Position numbers and translations under genes: made by a program
Shown: positions 55,422 through 64,000 of the stretch, in pieces
How positions within the stretch are numbered: position 1 is the first letter of the stretch
Layout of the letters: every line of letters starts with the position of its first letter
Assembly: GCA_963721385.1 (NCBI GenBank)
Contig: CAVRJB010000016.1
Coordinates: forward strand, 248,001-312,000
Reading direction: 5' to 3'
From: DAOMFB01 sp963721385
GTDB taxonomy: Bacteria; Acidobacteriota; Thermoanaerobaculia; UBA5066
Length of the DNA stretch: 64,000 nt
Notes under the pieces: generated by a model
What the model was told of the DNA's origin: nothing
The model's database searches: none
What the model saw: only the letters and a program-made list of their open reading frames with translations

Positions 55422-57492
55422 TCAGGCGCTGGCGAAGAGTACGACGACGGAGCGCGCCTCCGCGCGGTAGGTCGGGCCGGAGACGCGCGGCGCGGATCGC
55501 CACCGGACGATGTCGTCGGGCGAGTCGAGGGCCGTGTCGATCCAGCGGCGCCAGCCTCCGCCCGGTCCACCGCAGGGGGGCGGCAGCTCGAATGCGAGCG
55601 GCTCCCAGTAGGCGTTCAGGATGACGTGGACGAAGAACTTCTCCTTCAGGAGTTCCCCGGTGACCGCGAGGCTGCGGGAGGCGTCGCTCCAGTCGGGGCG
55701 CCCGAACGCGACGCCCGAGAAGGTGAACGGCGCCCGGCGGAGGAGCTCCGTCAGGTCGATCCGTTCCATCTCGGCCTGCGGGTCCCGGAGCGCCCGCCGG
55801 GTCGCGAGGAGGCTGACGAAACGGTGGACGTCCGCGTGCTTCTCGAGCAGCGTCCAGTCGAACCACGTCGTCTCGTCGTCGTGGCAGTAGGCGTTGTTGT
55901 TCCCCCGCTGGGTCCTCCGCACCTCGTCGCCCATCACGATCATCGGCATCCCGAGCGCGAGGAGCGTGACGGTGAGGAAGTTCTTCACCTGGCGGTTCCG
56001 GAGCCGCTCGACGGCCGGGTCGTCCGTCGGGCCCTCGACGCCGCAGTTCCAGCTCCGGTTGTCGTCCGAGCCGTCCCGGTTCTCCTCGCCGTTTTCCTCG
56101 TTGTGCTTCCGGTCGTAGGAGACGAGGTCGTTCAGCGTGAACCCGTCGTGGCAGGTGACGAAGTTGACGCTCTGCTCCACCTCGCGCTTCTCGTGCCCGA
56201 AGATCTCGGGACTCCCGATCAGCCGGTCGGCCACGCGCCCCACCGTCCCCTCCTCGGCGCGGAGGAACGAACGGACGTCGTCGCGGAACTTCCCGTTCCA
56301 CTCCTTCCAGGCGTCGCCGACGAAGCTCCCCACCTGGTAGACGCCCGCCGCGTCCCAGGCCTCCGCGATCATCTTCGAGCCGGCGAGAACTGGGTCCGAC
56401 TCGATGTCCCAGAGGACCGGCGGGTTTGCGAGGACGTTTCCCGACTCGTCGCGCGCGAGGATCGACGCCAGGTCGAACCGGAAACCGTCCACGTGCATCT
56501 CCCCCACCCAGTAGCGGAGGCTGTCGACGATCATCCGGCGGACGACCGGGTGGTTCGCGTTCAGCGTGTTCCCGGTGCCGGTGTAGTCCCCGTAGCGCGA
56601 GCGGTCGGCGTCGAGGATGTAGTACGTCGGGTTGTCGAGGCCGCGGAAGGAGAGCGTCGGCCCCTCGTGGTTTCCTTCCGACGTGTGGTTGAAGACGACG
56701 TCGAGGATGACCTCCAGCCCGGCCCGGTGGAGCGCCTTGACCATGTCCCGGAACTCGTCGACGGCGCCGTGCGGGTCGGGGCGGGAGCTGTAGGCCGGGT
56801 GCGGCGCGAAGAAGGAGACGGGCTGGTAGCCCCAGTAGTTCGACGCGCCCCCCCGGGGCGTCCAGCGCGTCGAAGTGGAAGACGGGGAGCAGCTCGACCG
56901 CGGTCACGCCGAGCTCCTTCAGGTACGGGATCTTCTCGACGAGGCCGGCGAAGGTGCCCCGCTTCGGCTCGGCGACCCCCGAGCTCGGATGCCGGGTGAA
57001 GCCCCGGACGTGCATCTCGTAGACGATCGTCTGCGACGACGGGCGCCGGAGCGGGCGGTCCCCCTCCCAGTCGTACGCCGAAAGGTCCACGACGACGCTC
57101 TTCATCGCGGTGGCGGCGTTGTCGCCGCTCGCGGCGCAGGCCGCGGCGCGGTCGTAGCCCGGCGGAACGGCCACGGCCGCGGCCGTACGGGTCGAGCAGG
57201 ACCTTCGTCGCGTCGAACCGGAGGCCGCTCGCCGGGTCCATCGGTCCGTGCGCCCGGTAGGCGTAGATCTGTCCGGGCCCGATCCCCGTAACGAAGAGGT
57301 GCCAGTAGTGGTACGTCCGGTTCGCCACCGGGTCGATCGGGACGACCCGAGCGGGCCGGGCGTCGTCGACACGGTCGAAGAGCAGCAGACTCGATCGCCG
57401 GTCGCGTTCCGCGAGTAGACGCTGAAGTTGACGCCCCCGTCCGACGGCGTGGCTCCGAGGGGCGCGCTCCGGCCGGCGGGGTCCGGGTACAT
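55422..57492 (-). CDS. glgX: Glycogen debranching enzyme GlgX, several frameshifts
   Basis: Total span equals the usual ~690 residues. The N-terminal CBM48-like part (YPDPAGRSAPLGATPSDGGV, NFSVYSRNAT), LLLFDRVDDARPARVVPIDP, HGPMDPASGLRFDATKVLLD, MHVRGFTRHPSSGVAEPKRG and FHFDALDAPGG are in different frames, joined by removing single bases near 57400, 57388, 57178 and in a seven-C run near 56851. From 56744 the frame is clean with GH13 motifs: DVVFNHTSEG, DGFRFDLASIL (nucleophile Asp), KMIAEAWDAAG (acid Glu), FVTCHDGFTL. Hydrolyses alpha-1,6 branches of glycogen. Confidence 0.85.
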
Positions 57493-57620
57493 CTGAACGG
57501 ATTTTACGTCCAGACAGACACTCGCGGTTGTAAGATACTGAGTCTCAGGCGCATGAATCGTAATGCGCCAGAGCCGCGATCCAGCCACCACCTCACGTCG
57601 ACGGAAGGAGGGTCTAACGC

Positions 57621-59359
57621 ATGTCCTTCAAGAACTCACGACTGCTGCGAATGTCCACCGGAACGGCAGGCGCAGCCCTGGCGCTGGCGCTCATGGCTGC
57701 GCCGGCGCTCGGGCAGGAGGCGGCCAAGAAGCCCAACATCGTCTTCATCATGGGCGACGACATCGGCTCGATGCAGCCGGGCATCTACCACCGCGGCCTG
57801 ATGGTCGGGGAGACGCCCAACATCGACCGTATCGGGCAACGAAGGCGCGATCTTCATGACGTACTACGCCGAGGAGAGCTGCACGGCCGGGCGCAACGCC
57901 TTCTTCACCGGCATGCACGCCGCTGCGCACCGGCATGATCCCGCCGCAGCTCCCGGGCAGCCCGAGCTATCCTGCGGCCCGGCACGCCGTCGCTCGCCAG
58001 GTTCCTGCTCGACCACGGCTACAACGACCGGCGAGTTCGGCAAGAACCACCTCGGCGACCACTACCGACGCGCTGCCGACGGCGCACGGCTTCCAGGAGT
58101 TCTGGGGCTACCTCTATCACCTGGACGCGATGCAGGGCGTGAGCTTCCCCGACATCAACAAGACTCCGACCGACGCAGACCATCGCGCCGCCGTGCAAGA
58201 ACACGCCGATCCCCGGCCTCGCCGAGGTCCCGGGCGCCGTGGATCCGAAGACGACGCCTTGCCTGACGCCGCCGCGCAACGTCCTCGGTGCACGTCGTCC
58301 GACGGTACGAGAAGAACCAGACCTGCCAGGATCAGGGGCCGCTGACGCTCGAGCGCTCGAAGACGGTCGACGAGGAGATCTCGGCCAAGGTGGTCGACTT
58401 CCTCGATCGCAACGACCCCGAAGAAGACCAACAAGCCGTTCTTCGTCTGGTACAACCCGGCGCGCATGCACATCACGACGGTGCTGTCGGACAAGTACAC
58501 GGCGATGGTCGGCGAGCAGGGCGGCAAGGACTGGGGCATCAACGAAGCCGGCATGAAGCAGATGGACGACAACATCGGCCTCGTCCTCAAGAAGCTCGAC
58601 GACATGGGACAGGTCGACAACACGATCGTCGTCTTCACGACCGACAACGGCGCCGAGAGTGATCACCTACCCCGACGGCGGCAACCACGCCCTTCAAGGG
58701 CGGAAAGCTCTCCACCTGGGAAGGCGGCATGCGCGCGCCTTGCGTCATCCGCTGGCCGGGCCATATCAAGCCGGGCACGATCTTGAACGACATCTTCGCG
58801 TCCTACGACTGGCTGCCGACGTTCGTCGAAATCGCCGGTGGAGCCAAGGGCAACGACCTCAACGAGCAGATCAAGGCCGGAAAGTATCCCGGCATCGTCA
58901 AGACCAAGCTCGACGGGGTCAACCAGATCGACTATCTGACCGGCAAGTCGCCAGAAGTCGGCGCGCGATACCTTCTTCTACTACTCCGGAGGTCGCAGTT
59001 CCGTCGGCCGTGCGGTACAAGAACTGGAAGATCTACTTCGCGATGGTCAGCGACGATCCCGCCGGCTTCATCGCGGGCCCGATTCCTTATGCATGGGCCC
59101 AGGTCGTCAACATCAAGCGTGATCCGTTCGAGACCTCCGTCGGGCAGCAGACAAGACCCTCTTCGGCCACGGCGGCGCCCTCGCCGGACCGTTGACGGCC
59201 TACATCTACGACTGGAACCTATTGCCCATCGGGCAGTCACTGTGGCTGAAGGAACTGGAGACCTACGGGCCGTTCCCGCCGATGCAGTACCCGGCGAGCT
59301 ACAACCTGGGTCAGGTCATGAACGAGCTCAAGAGCCAGAAGACTCACCCCTCACAGTAG
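57621..59359 (+). pseudogene. Secreted arylsulfatase 1, about a dozen single-base frameshifts
   Basis: Signal peptide (GAALALALMAAPALGQ), KPNIVFIMGDDIGSMQPGIY, the formylglycine motif SCTAGRNAFFTG (57878 on), FGKNHLGDH, HGFQEFWGYLYHLDAMQGVS, KPFFVWYNPARMHITT, DNIGLVLKKLDDMGQVDNTI, FTTDNGAE, GGMRAPCVIRWPGHIKPGTI, and a C-terminus ending NELKSQKTHPSQ can all be read, but in alternating frames. Most breaks are repaired by deleting one base (near 57838, 57922, 57973, 58033, 58059, 58178, 58281, 58424, 58656, 58687, 58953, 58993). No internal stop is needed after repair, so sequencing insertions are the simplest cause. Would desulfate organic sulfate esters outside the cytoplasm. Confidence 0.8.
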
Positions 59360-59380
59360 AGATGGAACGAAGGATCCTGA

Positions 59381-59410
59381 GCGGGCGGCCCGAACGGGCC
59401 GTCCGCTTTC
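59381..59410 (+). terminator. Rho-independent terminator after sulfatase 1
   Basis: GCGGGCGGCCCG pairs with CGGGCCGTCCGC (one G/T opposition) around an AA-containing loop, followed by TTTCTC. It lies 21 bases after the sulfatase stop. Confidence 0.8.
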
Positions 59411-59413
59411 TCA

Positions 59414-59518
59414 ACGTTCGGCACGTTCCGCGAGGCGCTCTACGACGAGGCGAAGAAGCAGGGCTGGGTCGTCATCAGCATGAAGAACGACTGGAAGAGG
59501 ATCTTCTCCTTCGACTGA
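59414..59518 (+). pseudogene. C-terminal remnant of a HAD-family hydrolase
   Basis: 35 codons reading TFGTFREALYDEAKKQGW, VVISMKNDWKRIFSFD and a stop. This is the C-terminal end of HAD phosphatases often found beside sulfatases (REY-A-D pattern then GWTVISMKNDWKTIF). The rest of the gene is missing; the fragment starts right after the terminator, so it is likely a deletion relic. Confidence 0.55.
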
Positions 59519-59545
59519 CGCGCTCCTATTTCGAGCGCGCGACGC

Positions 59546-59953
59546 CTAGGGAGCGGCCGCGTGAAGCCTTTCCCAGAACCTCCGGGGCGACACGACGTCG
59601 AGTTTCGGAATCGAGCCGAGCTTCAGGAGCGCCGAGTCCCCCGTCACGAAGATCTCCGACCTGCCGGCGATCGCCTCCCCGAGGACGAGCGCGTCGTCCG
59701 CGTCGACCCGGGCCTCGCACGGCTCCGATTCGTCGACGACCTCGGCGGCCTCGCCGGAGAGAAACCCGACGATCCCGGCCGCCCGGTGAGCCGGCAGCTT
59801 CACCTTGACTCGGAGGGCCTTGCTCACCTCGCGAAGGACGTGCCGCCCTAGAACCAGCTCGTGCTCGAGAAGGACGACCTCCAGGAGGTCGGCGCAGAGA
59901 CCCCTGGCCGCGAACGCGCTCACCAGCACGTTCGCGTCCAGGAAGACCCTCAC
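59546..59953 (-). CDS. PIN-domain toxin (VapC-like)
   Basis: 135 residues from a GTG overlapping the antitoxin stop (GTGA). PIN acidic residues: VFLDANVLVSAFAARG (Asp6), EVSKALRVK, ARVDADDALVLGEAI and EIFVTGDSALLKLG. PIN toxins are Mg-dependent RNases held inactive by a cognate antitoxin; one is encoded immediately upstream. Matches the 'putative toxin component, PIN family' type rather than classic VapC. Confidence 0.88.
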   Translation of the reverse strand: MRVFLDANVLVSAFAARGLCADLLEVVLLEHELVLGRHVLREVSKALRVKVKLPAHRAAGIVGFLSGEAAEVVDESEPCEARVDADDALVLGEAIAGRSEIFVTGDSALLKLGSIPKLDVVSPRRFWERLHAAAP

Positions 59954-60165
59954 GACACGATCCGGAAGACGTCCTCGTCCGTGAGCAGGCCCTGCGCTTC
60001 GGCGAACGGCAGGGTCCTGTTCCGGAGCTCCCGGAAACGGGCCACCGCCACCTGGCGTCTCAGGGCCTCGCGGGCGATCTCGCTCTTGGTTCGTCCCGTC
60101 GCCGTCGCGATGCTTTCGAGGGCCTTCTCAAGCTTCGGGTCGAGTCGAATCGTCAGGGTCGTCAT
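59950..60165 (-). CDS. Ribbon-helix-helix antitoxin
   Basis: 71 residues starting TTLTIRLDPKLEKALESIA behind a GGAGGAG ribosome binding site; the longer ORF start is rejected for lack of one. TGRTKSEIAREALRRQVAVA is the RHH helix pair. It would bind its own promoter and neutralise the PIN toxin. Four-base overlap with the toxin gene. Confidence 0.88.
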   Translation of the reverse strand: MTTLTIRLDPKLEKALESIATATGRTKSEIAREALRRQVAVARFRELRNRTLPFAEAQGLLTDEDVFRIVS

Positions 60166-60364
60166 GGCCGTCTCCTCCTGTACGACATTGTCGCACAACT
60201 GCACCGGGACCGACAACCCGTCGAATCTGCCGAGCCGGCGGACCAGCCGCGCGGCGCGTCATAGAATCCCGACCTGCCCGAGCGACCATCGCATCCGGGG
60301 GGCTGCGTCGGTCACGGCTGGACTCCGACCCGCCTGACCGAACAGGAAAGGAAGGAATCGTCGA

Positions 60365-61921
60365 ATGAGGACCTCATCGGGAATCCGCCTCACCCTGCTC
60401 GTCGCCGCCGCGGCCGTTCTGTCGGCCCTCCCCGCGCCCGCGCAGACGCCGGGCAAGAAGCCGAACATCCTGATCATCTGGGGCGACGACATCGGCTACT
60501 GGAACCTCAGCGCCTACAACCAGGGAATGATGGGCTACAGGACGCCGAACATCGATCGCATCGCGAAGGAAGGAGCCCTCTTCACCGACTGGTACGGCCA
60601 GCAGAGCTGCACAGCCGGGCGGGCCGCCTTCATCACGGGGCAGTCGCCCTTCCGCACCGGCCTCCTCAAGGTCGGGCTGCCCGGCGCCAAGGAAGGGCTT
60701 CAGGCGCGGGACGTGACGATCGCCGAGCTGCTCAAGGCCCAGGGCTACAAGACCGGCCAGTTCGGCAAGAACCATCTCGGCGACCGCGACGAGCACCTGC
60801 CCACCGCGCACGGTTTTCACGAGTTCTACGGCTCGCTCTACCACCTCAACGCCGAGCAGGAGCCGGAGCACCCGGACTACTTCAAGAATCCGGAGATGCG
60901 AAAGAAGTTCGCGACGCGAGGAGTCCTGCATACCTGGGCGAACCCGGACGGCACGCAGAAGATCGAGCTCACGGGGGCCCTGACCATCAAGCGGATGGAA
61001 ACGGTGGACGACGAGTTCACGAAGGAAGCGCTCCGCTTCATGGACGAGTCCAAGAAGGAGAACAAGCCGTTCTTCCTCTGGTGGAACTCCACGCGCATGC
61101 ACATTTGGACCCACCTTTCTCCCAGGTGGCAGGGCAAGACCGGCCTCGGCGTCTATCCCGACGGAATGCTCGAGCACGACGCCGACGTGGGCCTCCTGCT
61201 GGACAAGCTCAAGGAGCTGGGCATCGAGAACGACACGATCGTCATGTACTCCACCGACAACGGCGCGGAGAAGTTCTCCTGGCCCGACGGCGGCACCTCT
61301 CCCTTCCGCAACGAGAAGGCCACCAACTGGGAGGGCGGGTTCCGTGTCCCCTGCGCCATCCGCTGGCCGGGGGTGATCAGGCCCGGGACGGTCCTGAACG
61401 ACGTCTTCTCACACGAGGACATGCTCCCCACCCTGCTCGCGGCAGCCGGCGTGCCGGACGTCAAGGAGCAGCTGAAGAAGGGGATGAACGTCGGCGGCAA
61501 GACCTTCAAGGTTTATCTGGACGGCTACATCATCACCGATGCGCTCGCCGGCAAATCCCCGGGCCCGCGCCGCGAGTTCTTCTACTTCAACGATGACGGC
61601 TCGCTCGTGGGTCTGCGATACGACCAGTGGAAGATCGTCTTCGCGGAGCAGCGGGCGCACGGTCTCGACGTGTGGCAGGACCCGTTCGTCCCGCTCCGCT
61701 TCCCCAAGCTCTTCAATCTCCGCTCCGATCCTTTCGAGATCGCGGACCACGAGAGCGTCAGCTACGGAGCGTGGCGGGTCGACCATGCCTTCGTCCTCGT
61801 GCCGGCGCAGCAATTCGTGGGTCAGTTCCTGAGCACGTTCAAGGAATTCCCCCCGAGCCAGAGACCCGGCAGCTTCAGCCTGGACAATGCCCTGGAGAGC
61901 CTGATGCCGCCGAGCAACTGA
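60365..61921 (+). CDS. Secreted arylsulfatase 2 (intact)
   Basis: 518 residues with a signal peptide (LTLLVAAAAVLSALPAPAQ). Metal site KPNILIIWGDDIGYWNLSAY, formylglycine motif QQSCTAGRAAFITGQ near residue 82 (C-x-A-x-R rather than C-x-P-x-R), FGKNHLGDRDEHLPTAHGFH, STDNGAEKFSWPDGGTSPFR, NEKATNWEGGFRVPCAIRWP. Removes sulfate from organic esters in the periplasm or outside. Unlike its neighbours 57.6 and 62.5 kb, it has no frame break. AAGGAAGG precedes the ATG. Confidence 0.93.
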   Translation: MRTSSGIRLTLLVAAAAVLSALPAPAQTPGKKPNILIIWGDDIGYWNLSAYNQGMMGYRTPNIDRIAKEGALFTDWYGQQSCTAGRAAFITGQSPFRTGLLKVGLPGAKEGLQARDVTIAELLKAQGYKTGQFGKNHLGDRDEHLPTAHGFHEFYGSLYHLNAEQEPEHPDYFKNPEMRKKFATRGVLHTWANPDGTQKIELTGALTIKRMETVDDEFTKEALRFMDESKKENKPFFLWWNSTRMHIWTHLSPRWQGKTGLGVYPDGMLEHDADVGLLLDKLKELGIENDTIVMYSTDNGAEKFSWPDGGTSPFRNEKATNWEGGFRVPCAIRWPGVIRPGTVLNDVFSHEDMLPTLLAAAGVPDVKEQLKKGMNVGGKTFKVYLDGYIITDALAGKSPGPRREFFYFNDDGSLVGLRYDQWKIVFAEQRAHGLDVWQDPFVPLRFPKLFNLRSDPFEIADHESVSYGAWRVDHAFVLVPAQQFVGQFLSTFKEFPPSQRPGSFSLDNALESLMPPSN

Positions 61922-62040
61922 GGAATCGGGATGACCGTCGAAGTATTCGAGATTCTCGGGGTCGCCGCTGAGATCGCGGGGCCCGTGCAAAGTCTAGAAT
62001 CGATGAAGTGGAAGCGCGAACAGCAGAAAAGGAGAGATAC

Positions 62041-62481
62041 ATGCGTAGATTGATCGCGTCGATCGCCGTCGTCGCCCTCGTGGTCCTGTCCGCCGCCCCC
62101 GCGTTCGCCGAGGAGGCGAAGAAGCCCGACGCCACCCTGAAGCTCTCCGAGGGCTCGGTAGCCGTCGGGATCGGGTGGAGCTGGGGATCGGGAGTTCTGA
62201 CCTACAAGGGGAAGACCCACAAGGTCAAGGTCGAAGGGCTCTCCGTGGGCGAGGTCGGCATGACGAAGGCCGAGGCCACGGGCAGCGTCTACAACCTGAA
62301 GAGCCTCGACGACTTCTCCGGCACGTACGCGGCCGCGGGCACGGGAGCGGCCGCCGGCAAGGGTGTCGAGGTCGGCTCCCTGAGGAACGGCAAGGGCGTC
62401 GTCATCAACCTCAAGAGCGCGACGAAGGGCGCAAGCATCAAGGTGGCCGCGGAAGGGCTGAAGCTGACGCTCGAGAAGTAG
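62041..62481 (+). CDS. Secreted small protein, unnamed family
   Basis: 146 residues with a signal peptide (IASIAVVALVVLSAAPAFA) and an AAGGAGA ribosome binding site. The mature part is one beta-rich domain: SVAVGIGWSWGSGVLTYKGK, VKVEGLSVGEVGMTKAEATG, VYNLKSLDDFSGTYAAAGTG, GVVINLKSATKGASIKVAAE. I know this pattern from periplasmic proteins of many Proteobacteria and Acidobacteria but cannot attach a function. Between sulfatase 2 and the porin. Confidence 0.75.
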   Translation: MRRLIASIAVVALVVLSAAPAFAEEAKKPDATLKLSEGSVAVGIGWSWGSGVLTYKGKTHKVKVEGLSVGEVGMTKAEATGSVYNLKSLDDFSGTYAAAGTGAAAGKGVEVGSLRNGKGVVINLKSATKGASIKVAAEGLKLTLEK

Positions 62482-62488
62482 GTTCCTT

Positions 62489-63791
62489 GCTTCCCCCGGC
62501 AGGATCCCGGGCGGCGCGCGGCCAGGTCTTTCGGCGCGCCGCCCTCGCAGTCCTTATCGCGGCCGGCCTGTCGAGCGCGGCCGTCGCTCAGGAGCCGCCG
62601 CGCCCGGAGCCGGCTCCCGCACGTCGTCCACCGCCGGGCAGAAGCGGCCCTGGAACGAGTTCGAGGCGTCGTGGATCTCGCTCCGGCTCGGCTTCGCGGC
62701 GCTGGAGGACGGCGCGTTCTATGTCCAGGACTCTGCCAGCAAGCAGCAGGTCGGGCGACCTAACCTCCGAGGCGCTCTTCCGGCTCGACGACCTGTCGCT
62801 TTCGGGAAAGATCAAGTTCGCCCGCCCCTGGACCTTCCAGGTCGCCGGCAACTACAAGGGCCTCGACCCGACCGCCGCCCGAGGCTGGACCTGGACCTAC
62901 GCTCTACCTCGGCATTCCCCTGGGCGACTTCGCGACGTTGACCCTCGGCAAGCAGAAGCTCGGCGTCGGCCTCGAGATGATGGAGAACGGCCGGGACGTC
63001 CCGTTCATGGAGCGCTCGGTGATGACGACCGCGTCGACGTTCGTCGAATCGCACATCGTCGGCGCCCGGCTCTCGGGCACCGCCGCGGGCGGACGGATGA
63101 CCTGGTCGGCCGGCTGGTTCAACAACTGGCTCGACGACGGCCTCTCGTTCAGCCAGAGCGGCAACATCTTCGCCGGGCGACTCACCGGGATCGCGGCCGA
63201 GGCGGACGGAGGAAAACGGCTGCTCCACGTCGGCGCGTCGGCCGTCTACCGCGAGTCGCAGAACGGGAGCTTCAAGTCGAAGAGCGTTCCCGGAGGTCTA
63301 CGAGGCGCCGGACTTCATCGACACCGGCACCTTCCCCGGCAACCACTCGGTCTCGTGCGGCGGCGAGCTGGCGGCCGTCCGGGGACCCGTCACGCTCTCG
63401 GGCGAGCTGAGCTCGACGAGCGTCTCCTCCCCGCAGACGAACAACCCGCACTTTCTCGGCTGCTACGTGATGGCCTCCTGGTGCCTCACGGGCGAGAGCC
63501 GGCCCTACGACCGCGACGACCGGCACTTCGGCGCGATCGCAGCCGGCGACGCCGTTCTCGTTCCGGCACGGCGGCCGCGGCGCTTGGGAGGTGGCGGCCC
63601 GGTATTCGAGCATGGACCTGACGAGCGGCACGGTGCAGGGAGGCAGGTTCAGCCGGCTGAGCGGCGCGCTGTCGTGGTACCCGACGAGGCAGTGGCGGCT
63701 CGAGTTCAACTACGGCTACGGCACGCTCGAGAAGCTCGGGCTCCGTGGCCGGACCAGCTTCTACCAGCTCCGCCTGCAATTCCAGCTCTGA
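62489..63791 (+). pseudogene. OprP/OprO-like (phosphate-selective type) porin, several frameshifts
   Basis: Signal peptide (AALAVLIAAGLSSAAVAQ), then WNEFEASWISLRLGFAALED, LFRLDDLSLSGKIKFARPWT, FQVAGNYKGLDPTA, YLGIPLGDFATLTLGKQKLG, GLEMMENGRDVPFMERSVMT, WSAGWFNNWLDDGLSFSQSG, VYEAPDFIDTGTFPGNHSVS, and a C-terminal strand YQLRLQFQL. These are porin O/P features. Frames change near 62636, 62753, 62904, 63292 and 63554; four of five are repaired by removing one base. As an anion-selective porin it may let sulfate esters or phosphate in for the sulfatases. Confidence 0.75.
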
Positions 63792-63883
63792 GACGCTTAG
63801 ACGCAGAATCAGTTGTAGACTGCGCGAGCTGTCGTCGTTCCAGATTCAATCAGAGTGAAGAAATCAGAAAGGAACTCCCCCGC

Positions 63884-64000
63884 ATGAAAGTGCACTCGCA
63901 CTGTCTGAAGCCCCTCCTCGGGCTCACCCTCGCTCTCGTGGCGGCTCTTCCGGCTCTCGCCCAGGCGCCGGCCAAGAAACCGAACATCGTCGTCATCATG
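63884..64000 (+). CDS. Secreted arylsulfatase 3, 3' truncated by window
   Basis: The first 39 codons: a signal peptide (KPLLGLTLALVAALPALAQ) followed by APAKKPNIVVIM, the same start as sulfatases 1 and 2. AAAGGAAC precedes the ATG. The gene continues past the window. Confidence 0.8.
   Translation, partial: MKVHSHCLKPLLGLTLALVAALPALAQAPAKKPNIVVIM

Noticed and set aside
53401..57591. 1396-residue minus-strand open frame covering SulP and GlgX
   Set aside because: It strings together out-of-frame pieces; only its part around 57.0-57.5 kb coincides with real GlgX segments.

Overview
The window is a piece of chromosome from a very GC-rich, diderm, non-pathogen-like bacterium. Evidence for an outer membrane: RND efflux system, DcaP-like and OprP-like porins, many lipoproteins and secreted enzymes. 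The gene mix (SUF-only Fe-S assembly with SufU and SufT, AddAB-type helicase-nuclease, M16/M28 peptidases, several sulfatases, hypothetical secreted proteins) is most like Acidobacteriota (Thermoanaerobaculia/Holophagae-type environmental genomes). That placement is an inference from gene content, not a measured result.

Layout. 1-3070: end of a branched-chain amino acid ABC transporter (LivG-LivF), an AMP-forming acyl-CoA synthetase and an SRPBCC protein. 3089-5823: M28 peptidase and a diguanylate cyclase. 5824-9640: a compositionally distinct, accessory stretch. It holds three near-identical integron attC sites without an integrase, cassette genes (DUF695, Imm33-like, secreted cupin), and an IS1111-type insertion sequence sitting inside one attC. 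Relics of HsdR and HNH genes follow. 9717-16670: GT39-type membrane protein, small ORFs, a shortened OmpA-like gene, DUF1801, homoserine dehydrogenase, MBL-rhodanese protein. 16772-20024: M16 peptidase and a lipoprotein. 20070-26295: a tightly overlapping sufR-B-C-D-S-U-T operon with a readable promoter and operator. 26299-34320: SSS symporter and an AddB/AddA pair. 34343-36676: small secreted/membrane proteins and a VOC protein. 36757-42558: RND tripartite efflux operon. 42675-52961: a minus-strand operon for asparagine/glutamine/aspartate use (aspartase, DASS carrier, Asp antiporter, asparaginase, outer membrane proteins, amidohydrolase, porin, glutaminase). 53080-57492: K+ channel, SulP transporter, GlgX. 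57621-64000: sulfatase island with three sulfatases, an OprP-like porin and a PIN/RHH toxin-antitoxin pair.

Most striking item: the 3' non-coding part of the IS1111 element (6661-6780, minus strand) folds on paper into two guide-bearing internal loops. One carries both halves of the attC sequence into which the element is inserted; the other carries near-matches to both ends of the element itself. Both share a CG core. This is the architecture of a bridge RNA (seekRNA), here aimed at an integron recombination site.

Caution. Many genes (diguanylate cyclase, AddB N-terminus, NodT, glutaminase, GlgX, first sulfatase, OprP porin) are broken only by single-base shifts, most of which are resolved by removing one extra base. 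The sequence around them still codes well, so I read most of these as insertion-type sequencing errors rather than true pseudogenes.
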